A stretch of DNA of 64,000 nt, taken from NCBI GenBank assembly GCA_023055425.1, contig JALGPY010000004.1, positions 18,437,718-18,501,717 on the forward strand, given 5' to 3'. The DNA is from Linanthus parryae (taxonomy: Eukaryota > Streptophyta > Magnoliopsida > Ericales > Polemoniaceae). The number at the start of each line of letters is the position of its first letter. Positions within the stretch are counted from its first letter, which is position 1. This document shows, one piece after another, positions 1 through 11,877 of the stretch. A program made the translations under genes and the position numbers. A model generated the notes under the pieces. That model saw nothing but the letters and a program-made list of their open reading frames with translations. It was not told where the DNA came from and did not search any database.

Positions 1-320
1 TTCAAACGCACAGCATAGTGTAGCAGCATAATATAGGGAAAACAGGCATAAAAAATGACTAAGTTTGTGCGTTCAAACGCACATCCAGCGTTCAGACGCA
101 CGAAACTTCAAATTTCAGAAGGTCAGATTCAGACAGAAGTCAACCAGAAGACCAAGTATGTGCGTTCAAACGCACTTTGTGCGTTCAAACGCACAACCCA
201 GAAAGTCAACGGATTTTAGAAAATTCAAAGAGTCAAAATCAGCATTGTGCGTCCAAACGCAGGGATGTGCGTTCAAACGCACATGTGCGTTCAGACGCAG
301 GTGGGTGCGTTCAAACGCGC
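1..320 (+). repeat. Array of GTGCGTTCAAACGCAC palindromes
   Basis: Nine copies of a near-perfect palindrome (arms GTGCGTT/AACGCAC around a two-base centre) lie at 1-11 (cut by the window edge), 67-82, 88-101, 160-175, 179-194, 247-262, 267-282, 285-300 and 305-320. Substitutions such as CAAACG to CAGACG occur, but most copies keep both arms. Spacing is irregular (2 to 60 bases), so this is not a simple tandem repeat. The array ends about 85 bases upstream of the TATA box at 405, where U3 enhancer elements would lie in an LTR. Confidence 0.9.
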
Positions 321-404
321 AACAGGACTTCCTGAAGCTTCCTAGGCCGGTTTGGACAAGGGCAGGATAGGAATTTCTGGCATCAGATTTAGAGACTGTG
401 GCAG

Positions 405-413
405 TATAAAATA
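405..413 (+). promoter_or_regulatory. TATA box of the left LTR
   Basis: TATAAAATA lies downstream of the palindrome array and upstream of a stretch without long ORFs, which fits a U3/R boundary. This is inferred from position and motif only. Confidence 0.45.
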
Positions 414-1375
414 TGCGTCCCAGCACAAAATTAAAAAACACACAAGTCATCATCAGAACCGGAGTACTGGATCAGAGCAGTGCACGGAGCAGTTTCAGTT
501 TTTAGCAATAATCTCATTTGATCTATCTTCTCTTTATTTTATGAAACTTTGTTTCTCAATAATGTACGCTAGCTAAACCTTTTACATAGGTTCTCGGTGA
601 ACCTAGGGTTTATGCATTCAGCACCGTAGTTTGTTTTGGTTATCAGATTCGTGACTAGTTTGAAGTCTTAATGCAGTATTGGATTGTTTATTATTCTGTC
701 TTCGATTTTATATTTATGCATGAATGGCCAGATCACCCAGGAGTGCTACAGACAGGATCTGGTGCGCGAGAGTGTCCAGTGAGAGTTAGGAAGAGAAGAC
801 AGGATTTAGTACTCTACCTTGATGGACCGAGAGCTGAAGAGAACCAGGGGACTAGCCCAGAAGCATTAGACCAACTACTAGAAGTTTAGGGGGAGACCGA
901 GAGGAGAACCTGTAACCCTAGCAGACTTAGAGCAAATCTGTAGATCAAGAGGAACCACAGGGATCTGAAAATCTACACGAGAGTGATAGATGCATGAGAC
1001 CGAGAGGAGATTGTATCATTTGAATGCTGGCATGAACAACACCGCTGTGTGTTTCTGAAATCAAAGTAAACATCAAAAGCTAAATAGTAACCCTAGGGGA
1101 TCCTGTAGCCTGTATCTTTAATTCATTAGTTTTCAGACTTAGAAAAATTCGTAGAAAATTAACATCAAAAACAGTTTCTTTACTGCTTTTATTTACTGCA
1201 ATATAGTTTAGTAAATTACACACACAAAAAATTCCTCATTTTTACAGCTTTGCGATTAATTCTGATTTTCGATAGTTAAAGTCATCCTGTTCTCGTGGGT
1301 TCGATAATCTGAGTCACAAGTACGTTACTCTATATTACCTGATCGTACACTTGGGAAAAAGCACACCTAGATTTC

Positions 1376-1917
1376 TCTATAAGAGAGCATCTAGGAAATG
1401 GACCAATCCAATAGCCCCAGGCTCAAACTGCTCTCACTTATGTGAATCCTCTAATGGTATGTGTGACTCATACCTTGCGATAAATTACTCCCTTGGATCC
1501 TTTCTGGGTTAAGACCCATCCTTAACGTCATCATTTTTGTCTTCGTCACAACACAATTTCATAGGGATGGGTAAGAGATTCTTAGAATTCTCCTATAATT
1601 AAGTGATGGAAGTAGTCACTCATTTGCATTGTTTCTACCCATTAAATCTTCTTCTTGGGATCTTTAGTGACATAGATTGAATTACTTCAAGCGGTAACTA
1701 TATTTTGGGCTTTGCCCATCCCCCTCGACATATCTAAGAATCAGCTCCTATTTTTATTAGACCTTTCATGGTCATGTTACTTTATATAAAGCATATGTTT
1801 ATTTGGACGACTAGGCATTTTCCATTCATCAACGGTGAAATCCATCAAGAGTTTTCAAACTCCATCCCAATATTTAGGGACTATGGAACCAATGCATCGT
1901 TTTGTTATTTGTAATAT
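1376..1917. other. Unclassified flank between the left LTR and Copia-1
   Basis: There is no ORF above 60 codons, no terminal repeats and no tRNA-like site. Base composition is less AT-rich than the spacers on the right side of the window. It is the apparent host DNA into which Copia-1 inserted and may itself be an older repeat. I do not recognise it. Confidence 0.4.
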
Positions 1918-3234
1918 TGTTAGATTGAGTGGTGATTTAATCATTAACTACTGTCTTTAACAAATATTGTTGAGCTTATGTTTTTTATTGAGTTAGTTTT
2001 GCAGATTGCAGGATTCAGTTTTAAAGTTCATTCATATGAACTGGTAATCAAAGGTCCAAAGCTTTGAAATTGCTTTTATGCTCAGAAGTATTGCTTAACT
2101 GAATTTTGTATGCAGGATGAGTTTGATGGATTCAAGATTGGATTGGGAGTTAATCTAACATGTTATTATGTTACTATCTGATTTTATAGCTATATACACA
2201 TGTAGCTATTTATATTGAATTTTATCCAAAGCAAATTAGCTAGGGTTTAAGCAGGAACTGTTTGTCTATCAGATCTGTTTGTGTGGCTAAGTTGTCTAGA
2301 TTTTGTTTGATCTTGGTGGCTGAGATTGTGAAGAATTATTGGTCCTTCAAATATCAAAAATTTATTCAAACATAGTTGTTTAAAGAAGCATCTCAAGGGA
2401 GAGGATTTGTACGAATTCATTTCCTACAACCTATCAGACAGTTGTAGGTTGTGGATAAAAGTTGAAGTTTGAATTTCAAACAAAAAGAGAACAGAGAGAA
2501 GCTAATTAACAGAGATAATTAAGAGAGTTTCATATGGGGGAGATCAAGTTACATAACTCGTCGTACAATCAAGCCAATCAACAACTACAGGAATTGAAGA
2601 TCATTCATCAAATCTGAAGAACACTTCCAAGCTTCATCAGCTTATCTTTTCTGTGTTCTTCTACTTGTATTCAATTTTTTTATGCATTCTTACTTTCTCA
2701 AACCTCAAAAACTTAGAAATTTAGTTTTTCAAGTGAACAACAAGAGTTTTTATTGTTTCAATAGGTTGTAGCTGGTACTAGATAGGTTGGGAACCACAAG
2801 TTGTATAAGTGTAAAGTATCTCTCTTCGTCTTGAGATCTACGGCTAAATTTGGGTGATTAATAAGAATTGTGTTCAAATCCTAAAGGGATTAGATCCCTC
2901 GAGGAGATACTAGGTCCAATTGTGACTGAACTCTTTAAAAATCCTTATTTTCTTGTTCTTTACATTACTGCTTTTCATATATGTTACGTATCAGGTCAAA
3001 ATAAGTAACACTATAGCTTTGGAGAATTTCAAATAACAAAGCTTTGAAGCTACTTTTTTCTATAGTTGTATCTCTATCTTCTTAAATGTTTTCCAAAGCT
3101 TTGAGATTTGAACTACACATTGGTTTGATGTTTCAAAAAGGCTCGTTATTGTACGAAACTTTCCATAGCTTTTTAACCCCCCCCCCCTTCTGGAGTATTA
3201 GATCATGTTTATTTACTTGCATTACAAACTTTCT
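1918..3234 (+). repeat. Copia-1 5' LTR (SIRE/Maximus-like)
   Basis: It starts TGTTAG and ends ACTTTCT (expected CA, one change), two bases before a tRNA-iMet primer site. From 2155 onward it aligns with 45836-46872, its 3' counterpart. It has the SIRE-type landmarks of this window: CAAAGCTTTGAA palindromes (about 2057 and 3041), a poly-C tract at about 3178-3187 and an ACTTGC-ATTACAAACTTTC tail. The five bases before it (AATAT) match four of five after 46872 (ATTAT), consistent with a decayed target duplication of the outermost element. Confidence 0.8.
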
Positions 3235-3236
3235 AT

Positions 3237-3248
3237 TGGTATCAGAGC
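3237..3248 (+). other. Copia-1 primer binding site (tRNA-iMet)
   Basis: TGGTATCAGAGC is complementary to the 3' end of plant initiator tRNA-Met and lies two bases after the 5' LTR, as in most plant Copia elements. It fixes the plus orientation of Copia-1. Confidence 0.9.
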
Positions 3249-3285
3249 TTGGATCACTGCTTGAAGATCTAACAATCTAGTCACA

Positions 3286-5490
3286 ATGAGTAATGTAGGT
3301 GATGGAGGATTCTCACAGGGAAGAGCAGCCAACAGACATCCACTGTTCTGTTGTGATAACATTGTACACTGGAAGCCACTGATGAAAATGTTCATCATAG
3401 ATCAGGACATAGAGCTGTGGTCTGTTGTTGTTAATGGCTCCAACATATTCTGTACTACCTCTAATGGAGTCAGGATTGTCAAATTAGAAGAAGACTCTCA
3501 GCTACTGAAATGGAAAAGGTATCAAAGAATTACAAATCTTTGATTTTATTCTATTGTTCTATTAGTTCAGATGAGTTCAACAAAATATCAAACTGCAAGA
3601 GTGCAATGGAGATCTGGGATAGTTTGGCTGTCACTTATGAAGGAACTAGCCAAGTCAAGAAGACCAAAAACAATATCCTTCTGAGGCAGTATGAACTGTT
3701 CAAGATGAATTCTAATGAATCCATCAAGGACATGTTCAAGAGGTTTACTGATATAGTGAGCAACTTGGAATCCTTGGTAAAGGGTTTGTCAAATGAAGAG
3801 AAGGACAGAAAGGTTCTAAGAAACTTGCCAAAAGCCAAATGGGAGCCCTAAGACAACTGTAATTGAGTAAGCTCGGGATTTGAGTATCATAGAACTAGAC
3901 GATCTGCAAGGCAAACTTCTCACTCATGAGATTTTAATGAAGGAAGTAGATGTTGACATGAGTGACAACATCAAGAACCTGACACTCAAGGAAAAGGACA
4001 ATGAGAAATCTCAAAGTCTTGAATAGGAGGATCATGATGATGAAGAAGTCTTAGCCTTGATCTCCAAAGCCTTGTTCAGAATTCTGAAGAAGAAAAAGAG
4101 CTTTGGAAACAAGGACTCAAACAAGGAAAAATCTAGATCCTCCAGTAGCAAGGATTAGAAAGTTAAATTTTCTTCACATTCATAAACCTAAAGACATGAA
4201 TTGCTATGAATATAGAGATGCAGATCACTTGGTAAGAAATTGTCCATAAAGGAAGAAAAGCAGCCATTTTCCCAAAAAGGAAAATGACAACAGAAGGTAG
4301 AAAGCAATGGTTCTTCAAGGAGTGATTTAGATTTTTCAACAGACTTAGATTCAGGTGAAGACTCTTTGCTTAATAGCTGAGCATGACGAAGAAAAAGGCT
4401 CGGGAAAACATATTGATGAAACGGTAAAGAATCTTCTTGCTATTCCATCTGATATTTTACCGGAAATCCTCAAAAGTATGTTTTTGAATGAGGAAAGTTA
4501 CAGGAATGAGATTCATTATTTGAATGTTTAGGTTCATAAGCAGGCAAAGGAAAATTTAGATTTTTTTTTCAAAATAAATGTCTTGAAGCTTCTAAGTTGA
4601 AAATTGATAATTACTTCAAATCCTTGGATGCAAGTTCAAAGCTTTGAAGACACAAGTCAAAGAAGTTGTTGATCAAAACTCTCTCTTAACTGATAAATAT
4701 GTTGATCGAAAGAATCATTATGATGATTATAGCAATAGAAAATTTCATTAACAGTAAATATTCAAGAATTTTAGAAAATTTTATCAATCTTTGCTGACTC
4801 AAAACACAAACTCAATCTCATGTTTGGAGGAAGTATGCATTCTGTTTACAAAGTGGAACTGATTATAATCCAAATTTTCCAAAAAAAAACCAAACCACAT
4901 TTGTAAAATCAGGAAGCAGACATTCTCCAAAATGTCATTACTGTGACAAAATTGGACATATTAAGTTTACTTTCCCCTTTAGAAGGATGGAACCTCACAT
5001 ATTGACGAACACCTATCCTTATCAACTTAAGGGACAAGTGAGACAGATTTGAGTTCTAAAATGTATTAGACCACCCAACATGGGTGATTCTGCGTATGAA
5101 TGCGAATTCTACTCTTGGTCTAATAGCCTGTTAAGGCATTAATTGAATTTTACAGGCTGTCACCAAAGCTTTAAGGGATCCGAAATGGTTTCTGTTTAGT
5201 GGTTGCTCCAAGCATATGAGTGGAAATAAGTCTCTGTCTACAGAACTCAATGAATATTTAGGAGGAACAATCACACCTGGTGAAAAAGTAAATGCAATAT
5301 ACTTGGTATTTGAAGTATTGGTAATGATTCTGCAAGTTCCATTTTAGATGTTTACTTAGTTGAAGGGTTAAAGTATAATCTGCTTAGTATATCTCAGTTA
5401 TGTGATAGGGGTAACAAAGTAGTTTTTGACAAGAAGAAATGTGTGGTGCAAGATGAAAATCTGGCAATTACATATTCACTGCTCATAGGC
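3286..5490 (+). pseudogene. Copia-1 gag and protease, decayed and truncated
   Basis: The gag starts at ATG 3286 and matches the Copia-2 gag start almost word for word (NVGDGGFSQ, then LFC-DN and MFIIDQD-ELWS). A frameshift near 3510-3543 moves the reading to a second frame (to 3851), and many stops follow. The zinc knuckle (about 4200-4250) reads C-x2-Y-x4-H-x4-C, with the second cysteine lost. A protease remnant with an SGCSKHMSG-like string lies near 5195-5225, where the usual catalytic DSG reads FSG. The sequence stops at 5490, in the region that corresponds to about 27640 of Copia-2, where it abuts an Athila-like LTR. Integrase is absent. Confidence 0.85.
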
Positions 5491-7251
5491 TGTCGTGTTT
5501 AGTAATATCCGTAAATCCGGGTTTATCGAACCCAAAGGACTTGTCGTGAACCAATTAGCACTATTAACTTTATGTGGGCTAGCAATTGCGAGAATTTTCT
5601 AAACTAATTAATTGAAAAGACGAAGAAAATATTTAAGTATTGAGATTTAATCTAGGAAGAACAACCAGGACACCTCGCTTGGGGGATTGTTAGGATTTTC
5701 TTGTTGACGACGTTCTACGATTTGTGAAACACATACGAAATTCACTTTGCTAATCGAGCAATACTAACTCACTGTGTTACCAAGTGAGCATCCTATGCCT
5801 AGGTTAGATTAAAACCGAGTTACCAAGTTCTAATTATCCATAAAAATGCATTAACAATGACATCTACTCTAACAACCCCATTCAACGTAGTCGAGTTACC
5901 AAGCCTATGAACGGGTGATTGTTTGATTTTCCGGTTTAACAATTACCGAGTTACCAAATAATTCAAACTATGTTCTAGCTAACAAGACGTATCCAATTAA
6001 CTAGATAGCATGAAGATCACAAAATAATCATAGAAAAGGCAAAATCATCAATTAGGTTTATCAAAACCTGAATCACAATTCATAAAACGCACAATCAACG
6101 TGAAAACCCTAACCCCAAACTCGGGTCTTGATCTAAGAAGTTTAGCTACGCATATTCATAATCACAACGACAAGAGTTTGTTTGATCATGATCAAAAACA
6201 AAGAAACGGAGGAGAAAAGAGATCAAACAAGGTTTCCCAAGCTCCACGATGTGATCCAAGCTCCAAGTTGATATCCTGTCCTTCAATACTGCGTCCCCCC
6301 TCTGAAAATATGACCTAGTATGTCTAATATACGTTCCCTAAGAGTCCCCGGTCAATTAGGAAAGTTTTAGGCATCGTTTCCTTTGTTTTGGCCGCCTCTG
6401 CACATTGACTTTGTAGGAAGACTTTTCTCTTTATAGGAAGAGTCTTCTTGCGAAGAATTTTTCTCTTCCTGCGAAGGTCTTGCCAGATAAGTATAGAGGG
6501 CTGTTTTGGGAAGACATTTTCAGCGGCTGGAATTTTGGCTATGTATAAAGTCTTCCTACGAAGAATTTTTTTCTTGCTACAAAGACAATCCTGAATAGCT
6601 CCAAAAACATCCTTTTCCGTCGTTTTTTCGCGTCTTTGACCGTGTCTTTTCTTTCCGAAGGTTCTCCACGACGTCGAGACTCCTTTTATGCTATAAAAAT
6701 TCCCAAATTTTGGATAACCCTTAATTCATCAATTTAGCTCCTTGAAAGACGTGTTTGGCATTTCCGAATGCTTTTGGCCGCGTTTTAATCTCTTAGAGCA
6801 TCCTTTTTGACATAACTTTTTCGTCCGGACTCCGACAAATGTGATCTTTGCACCTTCGGATTCCTTTTGCGACATAGACTTCATCCATGTAGAGAAATTT
6901 CTATTTCCGGACAATTTTCTCGTTTTTCTCAATTATTGCCCAATATTTGGCAGAATGCGCCAAATTCGTCTTTTCTTCTATTCTAAAGCTCGTTTCTTTG
7001 CTCCACTTTATTCCCGCAAGCGTAATTCATGTCAAACAACAACACGGGCACTACCGAGAAGATCAAATGTGATAAATTATCAAAATCATACTTAAAACCA
7101 TTAAGAAACGCCAGGATTGTGCATCAAAACTCCTAAACATCCAAGACTGCATTTTCTTCATATTTTGCTAAAATCTTGTCACTTTGCACCGAAACGAACA
7201 CAAATAACAATGCAAAGTGTACGTATGATAACTCTTATTACGGAGTTATCA
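5491..7251 (-). repeat. Athila-like element, 3' LTR (left copy, end-truncated)
   Basis: It aligns throughout with the right copy (10890-11420 plus 39453-40720). Read on the minus strand it begins TGATAACTCCG and would end with CGTGTCA, but about 29 terminal bases present in the right copy are missing here, so its junction with Copia-1 at 5490/5491 is not a clean insertion site. A polypurine tract lies directly inside it. It carries no ORF with recognisable domains. Confidence 0.85.
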
Positions 7252-7266
7252 AATACCCTCACACTT
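7252..7266 (-). other. Polypurine tract of the Athila-like element
   Basis: On the minus strand it reads AAGTGTGAGGGTATT directly before the TGATAA start of the 3' LTR. This form is usual in Athila/Tat elements and sets the element's orientation. Confidence 0.7.
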
Positions 7267-9825
7267 GCCATTTGCGCATCCCGAGCAAAGTCTCATCTAC
7301 TGCATCTAACTGTCTACTAACCAACTAGACTCAAAAGGCTCTAACATGACTCAAGACACTACGAATGAAGCAAGATGATGCAAATGCAAATCTAGACTCG
7401 ATCTTAAACACATAAAAACTTAAAAATTCTTTCTTTTTATGAGATCATGCAATTTCAATACACATAGACTAGGTGCTCATGGAGTGATGAAAACGTTGGG
7501 CAAGAGGTGCGAGCTATAACTAAACTCGACAACAAGTAATTCCCCATAGTTAGTCAAGAAAGCTTAACTTTACTATAAATAACAACCTACCTCTTCATGT
7601 GTGCTTATAAAATTAGGAGGTTAACCAAGGCTAAGTCACATTCACATTCCGAGCTCCTATTCCGCTAATGGTGAAATATGATGAGGCTTAAGAACAAAAA
7701 GGATTTAACTTGTATGAAGAAATAAACCCTGAAGCGTCACATAGGCTCACCAAACCCCATATCTCACACACCCTTACCTTGAAGATAGGAATCCACAACC
7801 CGAATCTCAACGACTCTGGCCCTCAATCCCCTCAAACCCCGGTACATGTCATTTTCGTGGCCATCAAAGAAAATAATGTGCAAAACTCAAGTCTTTATCT
7901 TCAATCCGGAACTCAGAACTTTCAACACTCGATTTTCAAAAATCATACTTTATTTCTTTCTCTCCTTTTTTTCTCTCTTTTTTTTTCTTTCATTTTTTTT
8001 TCTTCTTTTTATTTATATATTTTTCTTTTTCTCTCAATCAAATATCAATATAATATAAGAATCCACAATCTCTATGTCCGTAGTCAAATGTCGACACCCC
8101 CACACTAGAATGTAGTCACATACCCTCTCAGGTAGTCAAACAAGATATGTCACGTTCCTAATCCAACCGAACCTCCTACACCAAGATGATAAAAATTTGA
8201 GTACCTAGCACATGCCACCAATTAAGTACAACCAACCCCATTTTTGTGCGGATTAGACGTCGCGCACTTAGGCTCTCCACTACTTTGTCCACGATGTAAT
8301 GACATGGAACACCTCCACACCTTAGTGTGCAAGCCAACTCACTCACCCTCGCAACCCCTCGTAGATATCCAATGAAGCATATGCGATCTGGAGAACTCAC
8401 AAAAATATGTAATGAAGCACTCCCTCAACTAACCCCCTCAACTACTACTCCCTCGTGACGCTCTAGGAAGCTAATTCTAAACGATATATGATGAAGGCCA
8501 AGAATCGTCTCCCTAGATCATAAAGGCTAACAAAGAATCCTAGGATTAATTAGGGTTTACTAGTGGTCCTACAAGGTAAGATCTAAAAACAGTGAGTGCT
8601 CTAATACACATCCTCGCACAGCTGTTCTGTGTGCCACTACGTGGCGGGCTGGCGACTACCTAAGACGGACAACATGAACGTTTGGCTTGTTTAGCAAACA
8701 CCAAGCTCAAATCTTTTAGGAGAAAAACAACACACACTTTAGCTTTTAAAATATAACTTTAGTTTAAAAATAGGTAGGCATTCCCATAATGAGATTATCT
8801 CTATACTTACTAGGGGAACTAAAAATGTCATTATCGGTCAGAATTCACACCCTATGCCTAAAGTTTTCACATCTCACTACATCAAACGAGTCTATGCTTC
8901 TTTTACTTTCCTTTTCTCAAAATTTTCTATTTTTTATTTTTTATGGATTTCCTCTTTTTGTTTCTCTTTTTTTTTTGTATTTTTCATAATATCCTAACTC
9001 TATTTGCAAGACTTAGACTTGAAAAAAAAATTGACTCTACACAATTCAACTATGCTCGGTCGGTAGACTCAATTATGTAAAAGTCCAAACAAAATATAAA
9101 TCTACTCTACACAATACGACAATATAAATAAAAACATAGCACAAACCAAAAACTGGCTCACAATACAGATTAAACACATCCTACATGTAACTGGCTATGC
9201 AAACATTTTGGCTAATAGACAGTCAAACCACCCCCACACTGAATGCTTCATTGTCCTCAACGAATTTAGGAAAAAAATAGAGGACTCAGCATCAATGTGA
9301 AAGACCAGTAGATGAGATTGAGCATGACATATACATTAAATGTGACATAAAGTTCTGCAAAATAATAAGATACTCAGAACCACCTCAAGGGTGGGGACAA
9401 AATCGCGCCAAGCAGTCCCCAAGCACAGTAGTGGCGCCACCATGTCCCTCTAAAGTCAGTGTGTTCTCGCACACCGGGGTCAACTGCCTCATTTGCTAAA
9501 ATCCATGTCTGAAGAATCCCCAACTCGCCAATGCAAGCCCCTATGAAGGTCATATGTGCCTTGGAACACCGGGGTAGATTCTCCCGTAATCTACTCAAAT
9601 ATGTCACTTGGAAAACACCATTAGTCCCTCTCTCTCTCATTTATCCAAAATAAATAAGCAAAACGCACGCAACTGTATTAAAACACACTCCCTAAATTAA
9701 ACAGAAAATACGTTGGGATTCCTCCCAACAAGCGCCGTGTAATTTAAGGTCGACGACCCGACTCATTTACCTCAGATATGTTAACACGGTTTTTCTCTCC
9801 ACTTTTTCTTCTTCCACCATCGCTT

Positions 9826-10770
9826 TTATCTTTGTCTCCTCTCAAGCAAGCATGCATAAGACGAATATCGAGCAATGAAAATGTAGAAGACGATCTTAAG
9901 TATTTTCTTCTTCTTGTGCTTCCACTCCTTGATCACCGGTCTTCTCGAGAATTCACTCACCACATCATGACCCCTTTTACCTTTCCTCTTCTTCTTCTTC
10001 CAATTTTTTAAAAGCATTATCATCGAGGACTGGTCATGTGGAAATAAAATCCCAAGTGGAACAGTAATGGCAAGGAGTGCCTTCTTGATTGCTTCATTTC
10101 CTAGTGCTTGCCTTAGAATCACAGGTGGAAAATTATGTATTGCATAAAACTGGGGTTTTTGCTCTTCCTCGTGTGATTCACCCCATTTTATGATCTCCAA
10201 GAGATATGGATTAGAATCAAGAATTTCTTTAAATATGTCCATGTGAACATCTCCATGCAATAATTTCTTAGCTTCATGGCTTTCGTCCTCACAGCAAATA
10301 TCTTTAGTGGGTCGTAAGCTCGCGATGTCCACACTGTCCCATTCATGTCATGGCTCCGGAATTATGCGAGGCACAAGTTGTATAGGCTTCACAATATCAT
10401 CCCAATCTGAGTCCGAATCTGAGTCTGAAGCAGTCTGAGGATCTATTACTTCATGATGAACAGTATTATAGACCTATGGGGGTTCCTCGTCTTCCTCTTC
10501 GCACTCCCAAACTATGTGAGGAATGATCCTGATGGGCCCATTGTTAGTATATGCATCTGCCACTTCACGAGAAATTCCTTCCAATTGTTGGAGAGCTTTA
10601 TCATTCTTCTTCACCCCTTCCTCGATTATGTCCAATTTAGCTACCATGAGCTCCAATGGAGATATGCACGGAGGGATATGTACATATCTCCATTGGGATA
10701 GTACAACGAATATCTCGAAAACTGCCCATAAAAATGTTTCCCCCACATGATTACCAAGATCCATGTACAA
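9826..10770 (-). pseudogene. Unclassified ORF of the Athila-like element, about 315 codons with two in-frame stops
   Basis: Starting at ATG 10770 on the minus strand, one frame runs to 9826, broken only by a TAG near 10472 and a TGA near 10345. There are no frameshifts. Product: an N-terminal 98-residue part ending in an acidic run (ECEEEDEEPP), then a serine/aspartate stretch (SDSDSDSDWDD) between the stops, then a 168-residue part with a folded-looking middle (SNPYLLEIIKWGE to ALLAITVPLG) and lysine clusters (KNWKKKKRKGK, KHKKKK) near the C-terminus. I see no zinc knuckle or catalytic motif and do not recognise the family. Its place just after the primer site is where gag normally sits, so a gag-like or nucleic-acid-binding role is possible but unproven. 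Confidence 0.55.
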
Positions 10771-10865
10771 TCATACGCTAGGAAGCAGGTGAGCTCAAAA
10801 AATAAATAAAAAAATGGAAAAAAAAAATTCCCTAAAGTTAATAATTCTAACTAATTCAACCGAAG

Positions 10866-10883
10866 TCCCCGGCAACGGCGCCA
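10866..10883 (-). other. Primer binding site (tRNA-Asp) of the Athila-like element
   Basis: On the minus strand it reads TGGCGCCGTTGCCGGGGA, an 18-base complement of the plant tRNA-Asp 3' end, six bases from the 5' LTR (which begins at 10890 on the plus strand). This primer choice is typical of the Athila lineage. Confidence 0.9.
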
Positions 10884-10889
10884 AAAACT

Positions 10890-11420
10890 TGACACGATCT
10901 AACCACAAGTGTATGGCCGTCGTGTTTAGTAATATCCGGAAATCAGGGTTTATCGAACCCAAAGGACTTGTCATGAACCAATTAGCACTATGAACTTTAT
11001 GTGGTCTAGAAATTGAGAGAATTTTCTAACGTAATTAATTGAAAAGACGACGCACATATTTAATTATTGATATTTAATCTAGGAGGAACAACCAGGACAC
11101 CTCGCTTGGGGTATTGTTAGGATTTTCTTGTTGACGACGTTCTACGATTAGTGAAACACAAACGAAATTCACTTTGCTAATCGAGCAATACTAACTCACC
11201 GAGTTACCAAGTGAGCATCCTATGCCTAGGTTAGATTAAAACCGAGTTACCAAGTTTTAACTATTCCTAAACATGCATTAACGATGAATTATACTCTAAC
11301 GATCCCATTCAACGTAGTCGAGTTACCAAGCCTATGAACGGGTGATTGTTTGATTTTCCGGTTTAACAAATCGAGTTACCAAATAAGTTCAAACTATGTT
11401 CTAGCTAACAAGACGTCTCT
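10890..11420 (-). repeat. Athila-like 5' LTR, first segment (split by Copia-2)
   Basis: It matches 5492-5990 of the left LTR and adds about 29 terminal bases (TGACACGATCTAACC...). At 11415-11420 homology breaks off into Copia-2 and resumes at 39453. The left LTR reads ACGTATCCAATT without interruption at the equivalent place, which locates the insertion point. Confidence 0.9.
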
Positions 11421-11877
11421 TGTTGACTCAAAGACCTTTAAGTGTGTTTTGAGAAGTAACTGTTTTGAGTTATGAAAGACAAAGACAAAGTATTTCTGAG
11501 GCTCCAAGGCCTTGAGATACTGTGCAAAGCTTCAAAGTCTTGAGAGTAGCTTTATGATGCTGAATGTTCTAACAATCTTGTTTTGCATATTGGCTATCTG
11601 ATAATTAAGATCAGAGAATTGTTGCAAATACTTATGTTTTATATTCTCTATATATCTAACACAATTTCAGATATCCTGATCACAAAGAATCATATATTTC
11701 TAGTTTCAACTTTGAAAGACTGTGAAGCATGTTCAGAGCTTCAAGGCCTTCAGATGTGTCTTGAGCTGCTGACAGCTTTACAGAGTTAATTTAATTCTTT
11801 CTTGCAGGGTTTGATCTTTAGTATTATGATTGTTTAATGACTTCTAATATTCTTAAACTAGTTTATCATGAGTTATA
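11421..11877 (+). repeat. Copia-2 5' LTR, first segment
   Basis: It matches the start of the 3' LTR (37954-38407) nearly base for base. It is cut after TTATA (11873-11877) by the chromovirus, and the second segment resumes at 24583 with the same TTATA. Confidence 0.93.

Larger units (their letters stand above)
1..1375 (+). mobile_element. Athila/Tat-like LTR, 3' portion (left end outside window)
   Basis: This stretch has no convincing coding region. It has a TATA box at 405, and its last 120 bases share two landmarks with the solo LTR at 32526-37448: an ATGAGACC-AGAGGAGATTGT block (about 990 here, about 37103 there), and a terminal block with CTCGTGGG, TCGATAA, a TATATTAC-like string and a CACTTG string. 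The same terminal block appears inverted in the minus-strand Athila-like LTRs at 5491 and 10890. No tRNA-Asp primer site follows, so it is either a solo LTR or a fragment. The right boundary is approximate, placed at the CA before 1376. The left end is not in the window. Confidence 0.55.
7252..10889 (-). mobile_element. Internal region of a non-autonomous Athila-like element
   Basis: Between the two LTRs there are only about 3.6 kb, with no recognisable gag, protease, reverse transcriptase, RNase H or integrase motifs on either strand. It contains one decayed ORF near the primer site (9826-10770, minus). The rest is non-coding, with T-rich tracts (7930-8040, 8890-8980) and two more AGTGTGGGGGT tracts (about 8092-8105 and 9229-9240). 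The element has LTRs, primer site and polypurine tract but no polymerase, so it must have depended on an autonomous relative. Confidence 0.75.

Noticed and set aside
65..453. ORFs on both strands through the GTGCGTT array
   Set aside because: They exist because the palindromes lack stops. Their peptide repeats (CVQTH, CAFERT) only mirror the DNA repeat.
7846..8108. Phe/Leu-rich possible membrane proteins (also 8789-8989)
   Set aside because: T-rich tracts of a non-coding retrotransposon interior. No start context or conservation.
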